A stretch of 64,000 nt of DNA from SpSt-539 sp964549445. Lineage in GTDB: Bacteria > Planctomycetota > Phycisphaerae > UBA1845 > UTPLA1. Positions 9,066 through 17,835 of this stretch are shown piece by piece. Made by a program: the position numbers and the translations under genes. Below the pieces are notes generated by a model. The model was given only the letters and a program-made list of their open reading frames with translations. It was not told where the DNA came from and searched no databases. Location of the stretch: the NCBI GenBank assembly GCA_964549445.1, contig CAZJVS010000004.1:112816-176815 (forward strand), in the 5' to 3' direction. Numbering within the stretch: position 1 is the stretch's first letter; the number at the start of each line of letters is the position of its first letter.

Positions 9066-10183
9066 TGTCCCGCCCCTGGCTTGTCCTCGCCGGCGGAGGC
9101 ACCGGCGGCCATCTTTACCCCGGTCTAGCCGTCGCCGAAGCCGTTCAGCAACTCGTACCATTCGTCGAGATCGCCGTCTTTGGCACCATGCGTCCGATCG
9201 ACCGCGAAGTCGTCGCCCCGCGCGGCTACGAGCTGGTCCCCCAATCCGTCCGCCCATTCCCCGCCAAGCCCTGGCATTGGCCCGGCTTCCTGCTCGCGTG
9301 GCGTGCCTCGGTTGCCGCGGCGAAGGCCCGCTTTCGCGCCCGCCCGCCCGCCGTCGTCCTCGGCCTCGGCGGTTACGCCGCAGCCCCGCCGGTCGTCGCC
9401 GCCGCCGCGCTCCACGTCCCCACCGCGCTCTTCAACCCCGACGCCGTCCCCGGCCGCGCCAACCGCCGCCTCGCTCGCCACGTCCGCGAAATCTTCGTCC
9501 AGTGGGAAGACACCGCCCGCGAGTTCGCTGGCTTTGCTGCAACCATTGCCGTCACCGGCTGCCCCGTCAGACCCGCCGTCACCGCCGCCACCGCCGAGCA
9601 GGGCAGGGCGGCCTTCAAGCTCGACCCCGCCAAACGCACGCTCCTCGTCACCGGTGCCTCGCAGGGTGCCCGCTCAATCAACCTCGCCTGCCTCGAACTA
9701 CGCGACTTCTGGAACCAATCCCCCGGCTGGCAGTTGATCCACGTCACCGGCAAGGCCGATCTCGAAGCCGTCCGAAATGGCTACAACGCCGCGGGAATCG
9801 ACGCCCGCGTCATGGCTTACACGGAGGCCATGCCCGAAGCCCTCGCTGCCTCGGATTTGGCGATCTCTCGGGCGGGGGCCTCCACACTCGCCGAGCTTAC
9901 CGCACGCGGCGTCGCGTCCGTCCTCATCCCGTATCCATACGATCGCAAGCAGCACCAGCGCGACAACGCCGCTGTCCTCGAGCGCGCCGGTGCCGCCATT
10001 GTCATGGACGACCGCAAAGACCCCTCCGGCAACGCTTCCGCATTGCGCGAATTGCTCGGACCGCTCATGTCCACCGACGACCGCCGCAGCCGGATGAGCG
10101 CCGCAGCGCGAGGTCTCGGCCGCGCCGACGCCGCCCAACGCATCGCCCAACGCCTCCTTTCGATGGGCGGAATTCCGCACTGA
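9065..10183 (+). CDS. murG: UDP-GlcNAc:lipid I GlcNAc transferase
   Basis: A 372-residue GT28 enzyme that adds GlcNAc to lipid I on the inner face of the membrane, giving lipid II. The N-terminal glycine loop GGGTGGHLYPGLAVAE and the second loop GASQGARSIN are clear, as is the UDP-GlcNAc-binding region SDLAISRAGASTLAELTA. The same frame is open far upstream, but the start at 9065 overlaps the ftsW stop and puts the glycine loop about ten residues in, as usual. A 268-bp gap follows before murC, the largest gap in the cluster. Confidence 0.95.
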   Translation: MSRPWLVLAGGGTGGHLYPGLAVAEAVQQLVPFVEIAVFGTMRPIDREVVAPRGYELVPQSVRPFPAKPWHWPGFLLAWRASVAAAKARFRARPPAVVLGLGGYAAAPPVVAAAALHVPTALFNPDAVPGRANRRLARHVREIFVQWEDTAREFAGFAATIAVTGCPVRPAVTAATAEQGRAAFKLDPAKRTLLVTGASQGARSINLACLELRDFWNQSPGWQLIHVTGKADLEAVRNGYNAAGIDARVMAYTEAMPEALAASDLAISRAGASTLAELTARGVASVLIPYPYDRKQHQRDNAAVLERAGAAIVMDDRKDPSGNASALRELLGPLMSTDDRRSRMSAAARGLGRADAAQRIAQRLLSMGGIPH

Positions 10184-10451
10184 ATTATCCGGACGGCAGG
10201 GTCCGGCGACTCATCGCGCCGCCGGCTCCGCGCCCTCAAGATTTCTCCGATGTCGGCCCGATACAGTTCGAAGCGGCCCAGATCGCTCCCGGCGCTCCGG
10301 GAACGCTTCCCATCGCTGCCGACCGGCCTTGCACGCAGCCCCTTGCGCTTGCGTCGCCTGCCGTTGCCGCTAGCATCCGGGGGCGAAGTCATCCTTCCAT
10401 CGGGAGAGGAGAGACCCGTCTTGTCGGCCGCGACACGGAGGTTCGCGCGTC

Positions 10452-11945
10452 ATGTATGAGACAAACGCGGTGACGTCTTCTTCTCGGCTGACCGAAACGA
10501 CCTCACCCATTCTGCTCGACGATTCAACGACCACGCTGCGCGGCCTCGGCGGCTCGCACTGGTCCTCACCCTATGCCGGCAAGCGAATCCACCTGATCGG
10601 CGTCGGCGGCTGCGGCATGCGCGGCCTCGCCGGCGTCCTCATCCAGTGCGGCGCGCGGGTCAGCGGCTCCGACCGCAGCGCCAGCCGCGAAACGACTGAG
10701 CTCACCACGCGCGGGGCGACGATCATCGTCGGCCAGGCCCCTCAGAACATCCCCGACCCCTGCGACATCGTCGTCTACTCCGCCGCTATCAAAGACGAAA
10801 ACCCCGAACTCGCCGAGGCCCGCCGCCGCGGCCTGACCGTCCGCCGCTACGCCGAAATGCTCGGCGACGTCATGGCCCTCCGTACCGGCATCGCCATCGC
10901 CGGCACTCACGGTAAGAGCACGACCACGGCCATGGTGGCCTACATCCTCCAGCAGGCCCGCCTCGATCCGACCTTCGTAGTCGGCGCCGGCGTCCGCCAA
11001 CTCCACGGAAGCTGCGGCGTCGGCGGCGGCCAGCACTTCGTCGTCGAGGCCTGCGAGTTCGAGTGCTCCTTCCTCAACTACCGCCCGCAGTTCGCCGCCA
11101 TTCTCAACATCGAGGAAGACCACCTCGACTACTTCGCCAACCTCTCGGCAATCATCGAGGCCTTCAAGGCCTTTGCCGGCCGCGTCCCGAGCGACGGCTG
11201 CCTCATCGCCAACGGCTCCGACCGCGCCGTCTCCGCCGCCATCGATGGCCTCCGTTGCCAGGTCGAAACCTTCGGCTTCGATCGCGAATCGACTTGGTCC
11301 GCCGCCAACGTCAGCGCCACGCGCGGCTGCTACCGCTTCACCGTACTCAAGTCCGGCCGCGAGTTCGCCCGCATCGATCTCGAAAACCTTTCCGGCCGCC
11401 ATCAGGTCGGCAACGCGCTGGTCGCGACTGCCCTCGCGACCCGCGCCGGCGTTCCACCCGAGGCGATTGCCTCCGCCCTCCGCGAGTTCAGCGGTGCCGA
11501 GCGCCGTCTGACACACTGCGGTGCCGTCCGCGGCATCGACGTCTACGACGACTACGGCCACCACCCGACCGAAATCCAGGTCACCTTGCGCGCCGTCCGC
11601 GAGCGCCACCCCGGCCGCCGGCTTTGGGTCATCTTCCAGCCGCACCAGCACTCGCGTACCCGCTTCCTGCTCAACGACTTCGCCCGCAGCTTCGGCGCAG
11701 CCGACCATCTGATCGTCCCCGACATCTACTTCGTCCGCGACAGCGCCGCCGAGCGCGACGCCATCTGCAGCTCCGACCTGGTCGAGCGCGTTCGCGCCAA
11801 CGGCGGCGACGCCATCTATCTCCCCGACTTCGAATCGATCGTCGCCCACGTCCGGCAGGGTGTCCGCAGCGGCGATCTCATCGTCACCATGGGTGCCGGC
11901 GACATCTGGAAAGTTTCCGATGAGCTTGTTGACCGACTTGCCTGA
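10452..11945 (+). CDS. murC: UDP-MurNAc:L-Ala ligase
   Basis: A 497-residue Mur ligase that adds the first stem-peptide residue. The N-terminal dinucleotide-like motif GVGGCGMRGLAG, the P-loop GTHGKST (residues 151-157) and DDYGHHPTEI are MurC signatures. About 40 residues precede the first family motif, a longer N-terminus than most MurC. A GGAGG at 10437-10441, ten bases before the ATG, supports this long start. The end overlaps murB by 26 bp. Confidence 0.95.
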   Translation: MYETNAVTSSSRLTETTSPILLDDSTTTLRGLGGSHWSSPYAGKRIHLIGVGGCGMRGLAGVLIQCGARVSGSDRSASRETTELTTRGATIIVGQAPQNIPDPCDIVVYSAAIKDENPELAEARRRGLTVRRYAEMLGDVMALRTGIAIAGTHGKSTTTAMVAYILQQARLDPTFVVGAGVRQLHGSCGVGGGQHFVVEACEFECSFLNYRPQFAAILNIEEDHLDYFANLSAIIEAFKAFAGRVPSDGCLIANGSDRAVSAAIDGLRCQVETFGFDRESTWSAANVSATRGCYRFTVLKSGREFARIDLENLSGRHQVGNALVATALATRAGVPPEAIASALREFSGAERRLTHCGAVRGIDVYDDYGHHPTEIQVTLRAVRERHPGRRLWVIFQPHQHSRTRFLLNDFARSFGAADHLIVPDIYFVRDSAAERDAICSSDLVERVRANGGDAIYLPDFESIVAHVRQGVRSGDLIVTMGAGDIWKVSDELVDRLA

Positions 11946-12804
11946 AATCGCAACGCCGAACGCCGCCCTCGCGCCGCTCACGTGGTTCCGGCTCGGCGGT
12001 CCGGCCGAATGGCTTGTCGAACCGAAAAACGAAGAAGTCCTCGCCGTCGTCCTCCATCGCTGCCGCGAGACCGGCACGCCCGTGCGCGTCCTCGGCCTCG
12101 GCGCAAACCTCCTCATTCGTGACGAAGGCGTCCGCGGTGTCGTCATCCGCCTCAACCATTCTCACTTTCAACGAATCAGCACGAACTGCACTGCCATCGA
12201 GACCGGCGGCGGCGCACACCTGACCAAGCTCGTACGCGGCTCCGTAAACTCCGGCCTCGCCGGCCTCGAAGTCCTCGCCGGCATCCCCGGCACCGTCGGC
12301 GGCGGAATCCGCATGAACTGCGGCGGTCGCTTCGGTGACCTGGCAGCCAGTCTCGATCGTGCCACCGTCGTGACCTCCGCCGGCCTCATCGTCGAGCGAA
12401 CCCGCGACGACCTCCGCTTCAGTTACCGCCACTCCGACCTCGGCGACGACCTCGTCGTCTCGGCCAGGTTCAAGCTCACGCCGACCGACCCCAAGGCCCT
12501 GCAGGAGCGCTTCCGCGAAATCTGGCTCTACAAAAGTCAGGTCCAGCCCCCGCTCGAAGACTGCAGCGCCGGCTGCATCTTCAAGAATCCCGGCGACGGC
12601 GTCTCCGCCGGCAAGCTGATCGACGATCTCGGAATGAAGGGACATCGCATCGGTGGGGCGGAGGTCTCCACCATCCACGCCAATTTCATTGTCACCCGCC
12701 CCGGCGCGAAGGCGGCCGACGTGCTCCGACTCATCGAAGAAATCGAACAAACCGTCGAGCGCCGCGCCGGCGTTCGCCTGCAGCGCGAAGTTCAGATTTG
12801 GTAG
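11920..12804 (+). CDS. murB: UDP-GlcNAc-enolpyruvate reductase, type with Cys at the proton-donor site
   Basis: A 294-residue FAD-dependent reductase that makes UDP-MurNAc. Visible motifs are TWFRLGGPAEW at the start, GLGANLLI for FAD binding, GIPGTVGGGIRMNCG, and SAGCIFKNPG. In the last motif the residue aligned with the classical proton donor Ser (E. coli Ser229) is Cys219; some MurB proteins are known to carry Cys there. The start at 11920 lies inside the murC end and removes a 20-residue extension that shows no family similarity. Confidence 0.93.
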   Translation: MSLLTDLPEIATPNAALAPLTWFRLGGPAEWLVEPKNEEVLAVVLHRCRETGTPVRVLGLGANLLIRDEGVRGVVIRLNHSHFQRISTNCTAIETGGGAHLTKLVRGSVNSGLAGLEVLAGIPGTVGGGIRMNCGGRFGDLAASLDRATVVTSAGLIVERTRDDLRFSYRHSDLGDDLVVSARFKLTPTDPKALQERFREIWLYKSQVQPPLEDCSAGCIFKNPGDGVSAGKLIDDLGMKGHRIGGAEVSTIHANFIVTRPGAKAADVLRLIEEIEQTVERRAGVRLQREVQIW

Positions 12805-12833
12805 ACAGCCCACCGCACATGGAGGTGACGGAA

Positions 12834-13799
12834 ATGGCAACCACAAAACGCATCGAAGGATCGGCCCGAAACGTCAAATCATCCGCGAAGACGGCGCTCG
12901 CCGTAACGGTCCTCTCCGGCGGCCCCAGCGGCGAACGAGAAATCAGTCTCGAAAGCGGCCAGTGCGTTGCCGACGCGCTGAAAAACGCCGGCCACCAGGT
13001 CTACGTCGAAGACATCAACCCCGACAATCTCGGCGCCCTCGCCCGCCAGGTCGACGTCGTCTTCGTCGCACTGCACGGCGCATTCGGCGAGGACGGCGCC
13101 GTCCAGACCATCCTCGAACGCCGCGGCTTCCACTACACCGGCTCCCAGCCCGAGGCCTGCGCCCTCGCGATGAACAAGTCCGCCGCCAAGGCCCGCTTCG
13201 CCGAAGCCGGCCTGCCGACGCCGCGCTGGACCGTCGCGACCCGCACCAATCTCCGCGAAGCGCTCAGTTGCTGGTCCCTCCCGCTCGTCGCCAAGCCGAT
13301 CCGGGAAGGCAGCAGTCTGCACTGCCAGATCATCCGCGAGTTCGACAAACTTCGTCCCGCCGTCGAGTCGGTGATTGAGCACTACGGCGAGTGCCTGATC
13401 GAGGAGTTCATCCCCGGCCTGGAGTTGACCGTCGGCATCCTCGCCGAAAAAGCCCTCCCGCCCATCGAGATCCGCACCCCGCGGGCCTTTTACGACTACG
13501 AAGCGAAATATCGCGACGAGCGAACCGAATACCGCTTCGACATCGATCTGCCGGCCAAGCTGCTGAAGCAGATCCAGGATCAAAGTCTTGCCGCGCATCG
13601 TCTGCTCGGCTGCCGAGACTTCTCGCGCGTCGATTGGCGCGTCGATCCGGCCAGGTCGGCGGGGTACATCCTCGAAGTCAACACTGTGCCCGGCCTGACC
13701 ACACATTCGCTGCTGCCAAAGGCCGCCGCGAAAAATGGAATCGAAATGACGCAGCTCTGCGACGACCTCGTCCGGGCTGCCTATCGACGAAAAGTCTGA
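12834..13799 (+). CDS. ddl: D-alanine--D-alanine ligase
   Basis: A 321-residue ATP-grasp enzyme that joins two D-alanines, the substrate for MurF. Family signatures are LSGGPSGEREISLESG, HGAFGEDGAVQTILE, NKSAAKARFAEAGLPTP and EVNTVPGLTTHSLLP. A strong ribosome-binding site GGAGGTGA at 12821-12828, five bases before the ATG at 12834, fixes the start and argues against the earlier ATG (12819) and TTG (12798). About 20 residues precede the first beta strand. Being next to murB and the ftsQ-like gene is classic dcw order. Confidence 0.95.
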   Translation: MATTKRIEGSARNVKSSAKTALAVTVLSGGPSGEREISLESGQCVADALKNAGHQVYVEDINPDNLGALARQVDVVFVALHGAFGEDGAVQTILERRGFHYTGSQPEACALAMNKSAAKARFAEAGLPTPRWTVATRTNLREALSCWSLPLVAKPIREGSSLHCQIIREFDKLRPAVESVIEHYGECLIEEFIPGLELTVGILAEKALPPIEIRTPRAFYDYEAKYRDERTEYRFDIDLPAKLLKQIQDQSLAAHRLLGCRDFSRVDWRVDPARSAGYILEVNTVPGLTTHSLLPKAAAKNGIEMTQLCDDLVRAAYRRKV

Positions 13800-13817
13800 C
13801 CTCGGGAGCATGGAAGC

Positions 13818-14792
13818 ATGGGTCGCAGGCGTTCACCATCCGGCAAGGGAAAGTCATTCGCTGCCGCAGTCCGCGGCTGGTTCGAGAATCTCGATCCGCG
13901 ACTCGTGACCACCCTCCGCAACGTGTTCGTCCGCGGCGGTGTCGCGCTTGCCGTGCTCGCCGGCGTCGTCGTCGGCCTCCGCTCGCTCGAGCGCCGCGTG
14001 GTCGCCATGCCGCGTTATCACGAGCCGCTGCGGATTGAGTGGGTCGGCCTGCCGTCCTGGCTCGCCGCCCCGGCCAACCAGCACATCGTCGCCGACCTCA
14101 CCGAGACGTGCGGTCTGACCCTCGACGATCGCCTCCTCGATCCGCTGCTCGCGCAGCGCATCGGCGAACGCGTCGCCGCCGCCGATGTCGCCTGGATCGC
14201 AGCGCTCGAACGAGTCGAAATCCGCCCCGACGGCGTCCTCGCCGTCCATTGCAAATACCGCAGCCCGATGGCTTGGGTCCGCCCCGGCGCCGCCGGCCGC
14301 GTCTGTTACCTCGTCGGCGACGACGGCGTCCGCCTGCCCGGTGCCTATCCGTCCAGCGAGGTCGTCGATTCAACGCTCGTCGTCGTCGAAGGCGTCTCCG
14401 GAGAGGTCCCGCCGGTTGGCGACGCTTGGCATGCCGCCGACGTCCGCGCCGGCATACGTGTCGTTCAAGTCTGCGCCGCGCGCCCGTTCATGTCGCAAAT
14501 TCGTCGCGTGCTTGTTGACAATCACCGCGGACGACGCGACCCGCTTCGGCCCCAGATCGAACTCGCGACCGACCGGGCCGCCTCGCGCATCTGGTGGGGA
14601 CGTGCCCCCGGCGAAGAGTCCGGCTGCGAGATCAGCGCTGCCCAAAAGGTCGCTCTTCTCGAGTCTCTCTACCGCCAGTCCGGTCGCATCGACATGAACC
14701 GCTCCTACGTCAACGTGACCACATGGCCGGACCGTGTTTCGGCCCCGGCGACCGGCGAGGCGATAGCGTCGCAATCCGAAGCCCGCGGCTAG
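13818..14792 (+). CDS. ftsQ: FtsQ-like division protein (divergent)
   Basis: A 324-residue bitopic protein: a basic N-terminus (about 35 residues), one transmembrane helix (about residues 37-56), then a periplasmic part. The extracytoplasmic region fits a POTRA-like fold followed by a beta domain (VEIRPDGVLAVHCKYRSPMA, VGDDGVRLPGAY). The end, SYVNVTTWPDRV, is in the position of the FtsQ beta-domain tail. Sequence similarity to known FtsQ is weak, so the call rests on topology and on the position immediately after ddl, where ftsQ normally lies. In most bacteria ftsA and ftsZ come next; here they do not. Confidence 0.65.
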   Translation: MGRRRSPSGKGKSFAAAVRGWFENLDPRLVTTLRNVFVRGGVALAVLAGVVVGLRSLERRVVAMPRYHEPLRIEWVGLPSWLAAPANQHIVADLTETCGLTLDDRLLDPLLAQRIGERVAAADVAWIAALERVEIRPDGVLAVHCKYRSPMAWVRPGAAGRVCYLVGDDGVRLPGAYPSSEVVDSTLVVVEGVSGEVPPVGDAWHAADVRAGIRVVQVCAARPFMSQIRRVLVDNHRGRRDPLRPQIELATDRAASRIWWGRAPGEESGCEISAAQKVALLESLYRQSGRIDMNRSYVNVTTWPDRVSAPATGEAIASQSEARG

Positions 14793-14883
14793 GCATCGAC
14801 GCCGGCCCGGTTTCGCGTTGCGCGACATCTGATTGGGCGGCCGACGCCCCGCAATCTACAATACGCAACGCGAGGACTTTGCC

Positions 14884-15705
14884 ATGGTGACACCCGCCCC
14901 GACTTCTCAGGAATTGGTCGAAACGCTGCAATCGCTCATCCGCTACTACGCGCCCAACCTCCAGCCATCGGTCGCGACCGTCGCAGGTGGCTTCGGCGCG
15001 GTAGCCGTGGGACTCCTCATTGCCTTCCGCAGCGGACAGCTCGCCCGCGGCCTCGTCTGCCTCGTTGGGCTCGCGGTCGGCGCAGCGGCCGGTCATCGCA
15101 TTGCCCTTTCGTTCGGCGGCCCGGGACCGATTTCGGCTGGCATTGGCGCAATCATCATCGGCGCACTGGCCTGGAAGACCTATCGCATCTGGCTCGCCGT
15201 CGGCTCGGTCGCCGCGATTACCCTCGCGGCGACGGCCTATCAGGTCGCCGCCAAGGGTGATCTGCCCGCCACGTTGCGCGGCCTCCAGCCCGGCACATCA
15301 ATTCCCGTTCCCAAACTGGTAACCCCCGCCGAGCAGCAGCAGAACTTGAATCAAGACCCGAAGGAACTCGCCAACAAGCTCTGGGAGAAAACCAGCGAAA
15401 CGATGAAGGGCTGGGGCCTCCAGGGTTGGCTCTGGCCCGCCCTCGCCCTCGTGGCCGGCGTCATCCTCGCAGTCTGGGCCCTGAGTGTCATCGCTGTCAT
15501 GTGGCTGGGCCTTCTCGGCTCCGTTATCGCCGTTTGCGGAGCCCTCGCTCTGATCATGATGCAGTCGCCCCAGCTCCAGGCCGAGATCGTCCAGCGCCCG
15601 CAGATCGTCCTCGGCGCAATCGGCGTCATCTGGCTCTTCGGCCTCATGTGGCAGGCCAAGTCCTCGCGCGTGGCCAAGCCCGGCGGAAAACCCGCCGCCG
15701 CCTGA
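14884..15705 (+). CDS. Multi-pass membrane protein of unknown function
   Basis: A 273-residue protein with about seven hydrophobic segments: four in the N-terminal half, then a hydrophilic Gln/Asn/Glu/Lys-rich loop (about residues 140-175), and three in the C-terminal half. It ends in a basic tail. I do not recognise the family. The ATG at 14884 is preferred over an upstream in-frame ATG (14833) because a GAGG lies about nine bases before it. It occupies the place where ftsA/ftsZ would be expected after ftsQ, but nothing in it resembles those proteins. Confidence 0.75.
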   Translation: MVTPAPTSQELVETLQSLIRYYAPNLQPSVATVAGGFGAVAVGLLIAFRSGQLARGLVCLVGLAVGAAAGHRIALSFGGPGPISAGIGAIIIGALAWKTYRIWLAVGSVAAITLAATAYQVAAKGDLPATLRGLQPGTSIPVPKLVTPAEQQQNLNQDPKELANKLWEKTSETMKGWGLQGWLWPALALVAGVILAVWALSVIAVMWLGLLGSVIAVCGALALIMMQSPQLQAEIVQRPQIVLGAIGVIWLFGLMWQAKSSRVAKPGGKPAAA

Positions 15706-15715
15706 TCGCACGTAG

Positions 15716-15737
15716 CGGCCGGCGCCCTCGCCGGCCG
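15716..15737 (+). other. Perfect GC hairpin after the membrane-protein gene
   Basis: Eight base pairs (CGGCCGGC / GCCGGCCG) around a six-base loop, starting ten bases after the stop codon. There is no T run on either side, so it is not a standard intrinsic terminator. It may stabilise the 3' end of the dcw transcript or aid termination. Confidence 0.4.
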
Positions 15738-15793
15738 ACGCCGACCAGTTGCTCAATCCTGCAAGCGTGCCTCGCCCCCCGGCCCTGCGTAGA

Positions 15794-17593
15794 ATGATTC
15801 GAGTGAACTTCTCGCCCGCCGCGCTCTGCGTCCTGTTTCTCGTTTTGCCTGCCGCCAACGCACAGAAGGCAAGCACCGCGCCGACAACGCAGTCCGTCGA
15901 AGACGAAGTTCTTAGAAACATCTTGTCGCAGAAGGTCGGCGCCCGTACCGTTGCCGAGGATTCGTTGCCGGAATCATTCCTCCGCCGAGTTGCCGACCGC
16001 ATCATCCGCGCCACGTACCAGCAGCGCTTCCGCTCAGTCGTCGACGATCGCGCCGTTGCCACGCAGCCCGGCACCGCTCCGGCTGAGGCAGGCACGAACG
16101 GCGGCTCGCTGAGCGTCTCCACGCACCGCCTGCCGCCCGAACGCTTGAAACAATGGCAGGCCTTCCCCCAGGCATGTCCGCTCTCCCCCGACTTCCGCGC
16201 GCCGCTCATCAGGCCCCCGATCACCGCAGTGATCGATTCGTTCGCCCGTTTTCGCCAGACATTGACCGGTTTCCTGGTTTCCTCCGACGCGGGCGAAGGC
16301 GAATTCAAGACCCTCCGCGTTCAACTGACGCGCGGCGACTATTGGCTCGCCGAGGGCGACGGCGGCTCGGTCGACGTCGCGCGCCAGCTCCTCCAGGCCC
16401 TCCCGCAAGCCGCGTTTGTCATCAGCATCGAACAGCGGTTTCTCGGCACGCTCGCCGAGACCACAAAAAACTGGCGTGAAATCGACCGCATCAAGCTCAT
16501 CGCCGAGCCGCTCGAATGCTCTCAATGGGCTCGCGATAACGCGGTCGTCGGAACCGTCGCCGACGGAAATTCTCGCACGGCCGTCACGCTCGTCCCGCGG
16601 TTTGCCAGCCGCGGCGAAATTGGCTCCACCTTTGTCCCCGGAGACAGCTTGCTGATGGAGGGCTTCGCCGCCATCGGCCATCGCGTCGTCCAATCCCCGC
16701 TGCTCTTCCAGGGCGGCAACCTCATCGCCTACCGTGACCCCGCCACCAAGCGCCTCACGCTCCTCATCGGCGAAGCCGAAATCTATCGCAACGTCGCCCT
16801 CGGCCTGTCGCGCGATCAAGTGCTCGACGCCTTCCGCGTCGAGTTTGGCGTCGACCGCTGCGTCGTGCTCCCCGCCGTCTCCTATCACATCGACTACGAA
16901 GTCTCCGTGCGAATCATCAACCACCGCGCCGTCGCTTTCGTCAACGACACACCCGCCGCCGCCCGCGCCGTCTTCGATTGCGGCCTCGCCGCCCTCGAAC
17001 GCGCCAAGATCATCTCGCCCTCGGCCGCCGCCGCAGCCCGCGCCCACCTCCAGGCCGGCCGCATCCAGCAATGTCTCGAAATCGCCGTAGCTCCCGTCTT
17101 CAGCCGCGCCGACTCATCCGGCCGCTTCCCGCTCAGCTTCGCCGAAATCTTCAGCACCTGCCGCACCGACTCTCCCGTCGGAAACCTCCGCCGCTTCCTC
17201 CTCGCCTGCGATCTGCTCGCCGTCGAATCGCTCGGCCCAAACATCGACGGCCCTGACCCCAACACCGCCGCCTACCTTCGCTCACTCGCCCGTCGCGAAG
17301 CCGACCGCGCCACGATCCGAAAGATGCTTTCCGACGCCGGATTACAAGTCATTGAAATTCCCAGTCTCTCGGACGAAGAACAGAGCATCAACTACCTGAA
17401 TGGACTGCACGACCGCACACACTACCTCATGCCCGCACACGGCGGCCTCTTCGCGCCACTCGATCGAACCGCCGCACAAATCTTCGCAAAGTCAATGGAT
17501 ACCGGCGTCAGCGTCGTCCCCATTGGCTGCGCCGAGAGCCTCCGCCGCGATGGTGCAATTCGGTGTTCGGTGGGTGCGTACACACAGCCGTAA
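15794..17593 (+). CDS. Secreted pentein-fold hydrolase (agmatine / peptidylarginine deiminase-like)
   Basis: A 599-residue exported protein. The signal peptide is about residues 1-23 (hydrophobic LCVLFLVLP, predicted cleavage ANA-QK). The core shows guanidino-group-modifying enzyme motifs in the right order: QWARDNAVVG, LFQGGNLIA, SYHIDYEVSV with the His-x-Asp pair, MPAHGG, and a C-terminal GAIRCSVGAY whose Cys591 matches the catalytic cysteine. Such enzymes hydrolyse or transfer guanidine groups of agmatine, arginine or peptidyl-arginine. The substrate here is unknown. It is longer than agmatine deiminases (about 350 residues), with extra N-terminal and central segments. The ATG at 15794 is chosen because it starts the signal peptide. 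Confidence 0.72.
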   Translation: MIRVNFSPAALCVLFLVLPAANAQKASTAPTTQSVEDEVLRNILSQKVGARTVAEDSLPESFLRRVADRIIRATYQQRFRSVVDDRAVATQPGTAPAEAGTNGGSLSVSTHRLPPERLKQWQAFPQACPLSPDFRAPLIRPPITAVIDSFARFRQTLTGFLVSSDAGEGEFKTLRVQLTRGDYWLAEGDGGSVDVARQLLQALPQAAFVISIEQRFLGTLAETTKNWREIDRIKLIAEPLECSQWARDNAVVGTVADGNSRTAVTLVPRFASRGEIGSTFVPGDSLLMEGFAAIGHRVVQSPLLFQGGNLIAYRDPATKRLTLLIGEAEIYRNVALGLSRDQVLDAFRVEFGVDRCVVLPAVSYHIDYEVSVRIINHRAVAFVNDTPAAARAVFDCGLAALERAKIISPSAAAAARAHLQAGRIQQCLEIAVAPVFSRADSSGRFPLSFAEIFSTCRTDSPVGNLRRFLLACDLLAVESLGPNIDGPDPNTAAYLRSLARREADRATIRKMLSDAGLQVIEIPSLSDEEQSINYLNGLHDRTHYLMPAHGGLFAPLDRTAAQIFAKSMDTGVSVVPIGCAESLRRDGAIRCSVGAYTQP

Positions 17594-17640
17594 GTCCCGG
17601 TAACTGCGTAGCTTTCCATCGATAATCCCTTATCAGACCG

Positions 17641-17670
17641 TTGCTTTTGGGACACGCCGCACGGTAAACT
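17641..17670 (+). promoter_or_regulatory. Possible sigma-70-type promoter
   Basis: TTGCTT (17641-17646) and TAAACT (17665-17670) with an 18-base spacer, in the gap before the secreted Ig-repeat gene. This would give a 5' leader of about 155 bases. Assigned by eye only. Confidence 0.3.
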
Positions 17671-17835
17671 AGTTACTACACGTTGCGAAGTGGTGTTCAC
17701 CTTGCCGTCGGGATTCAATTCAGCTCGTTCAGGGGGCCGTCGGCGTCTTCGCGCTGGATAGCGGTAATCGTTTGACGACGCCTGCGCACCGGATGCGACA
17801 GGCGCTGGTTCAAACCATTTTGGAGGCTCATTCGA

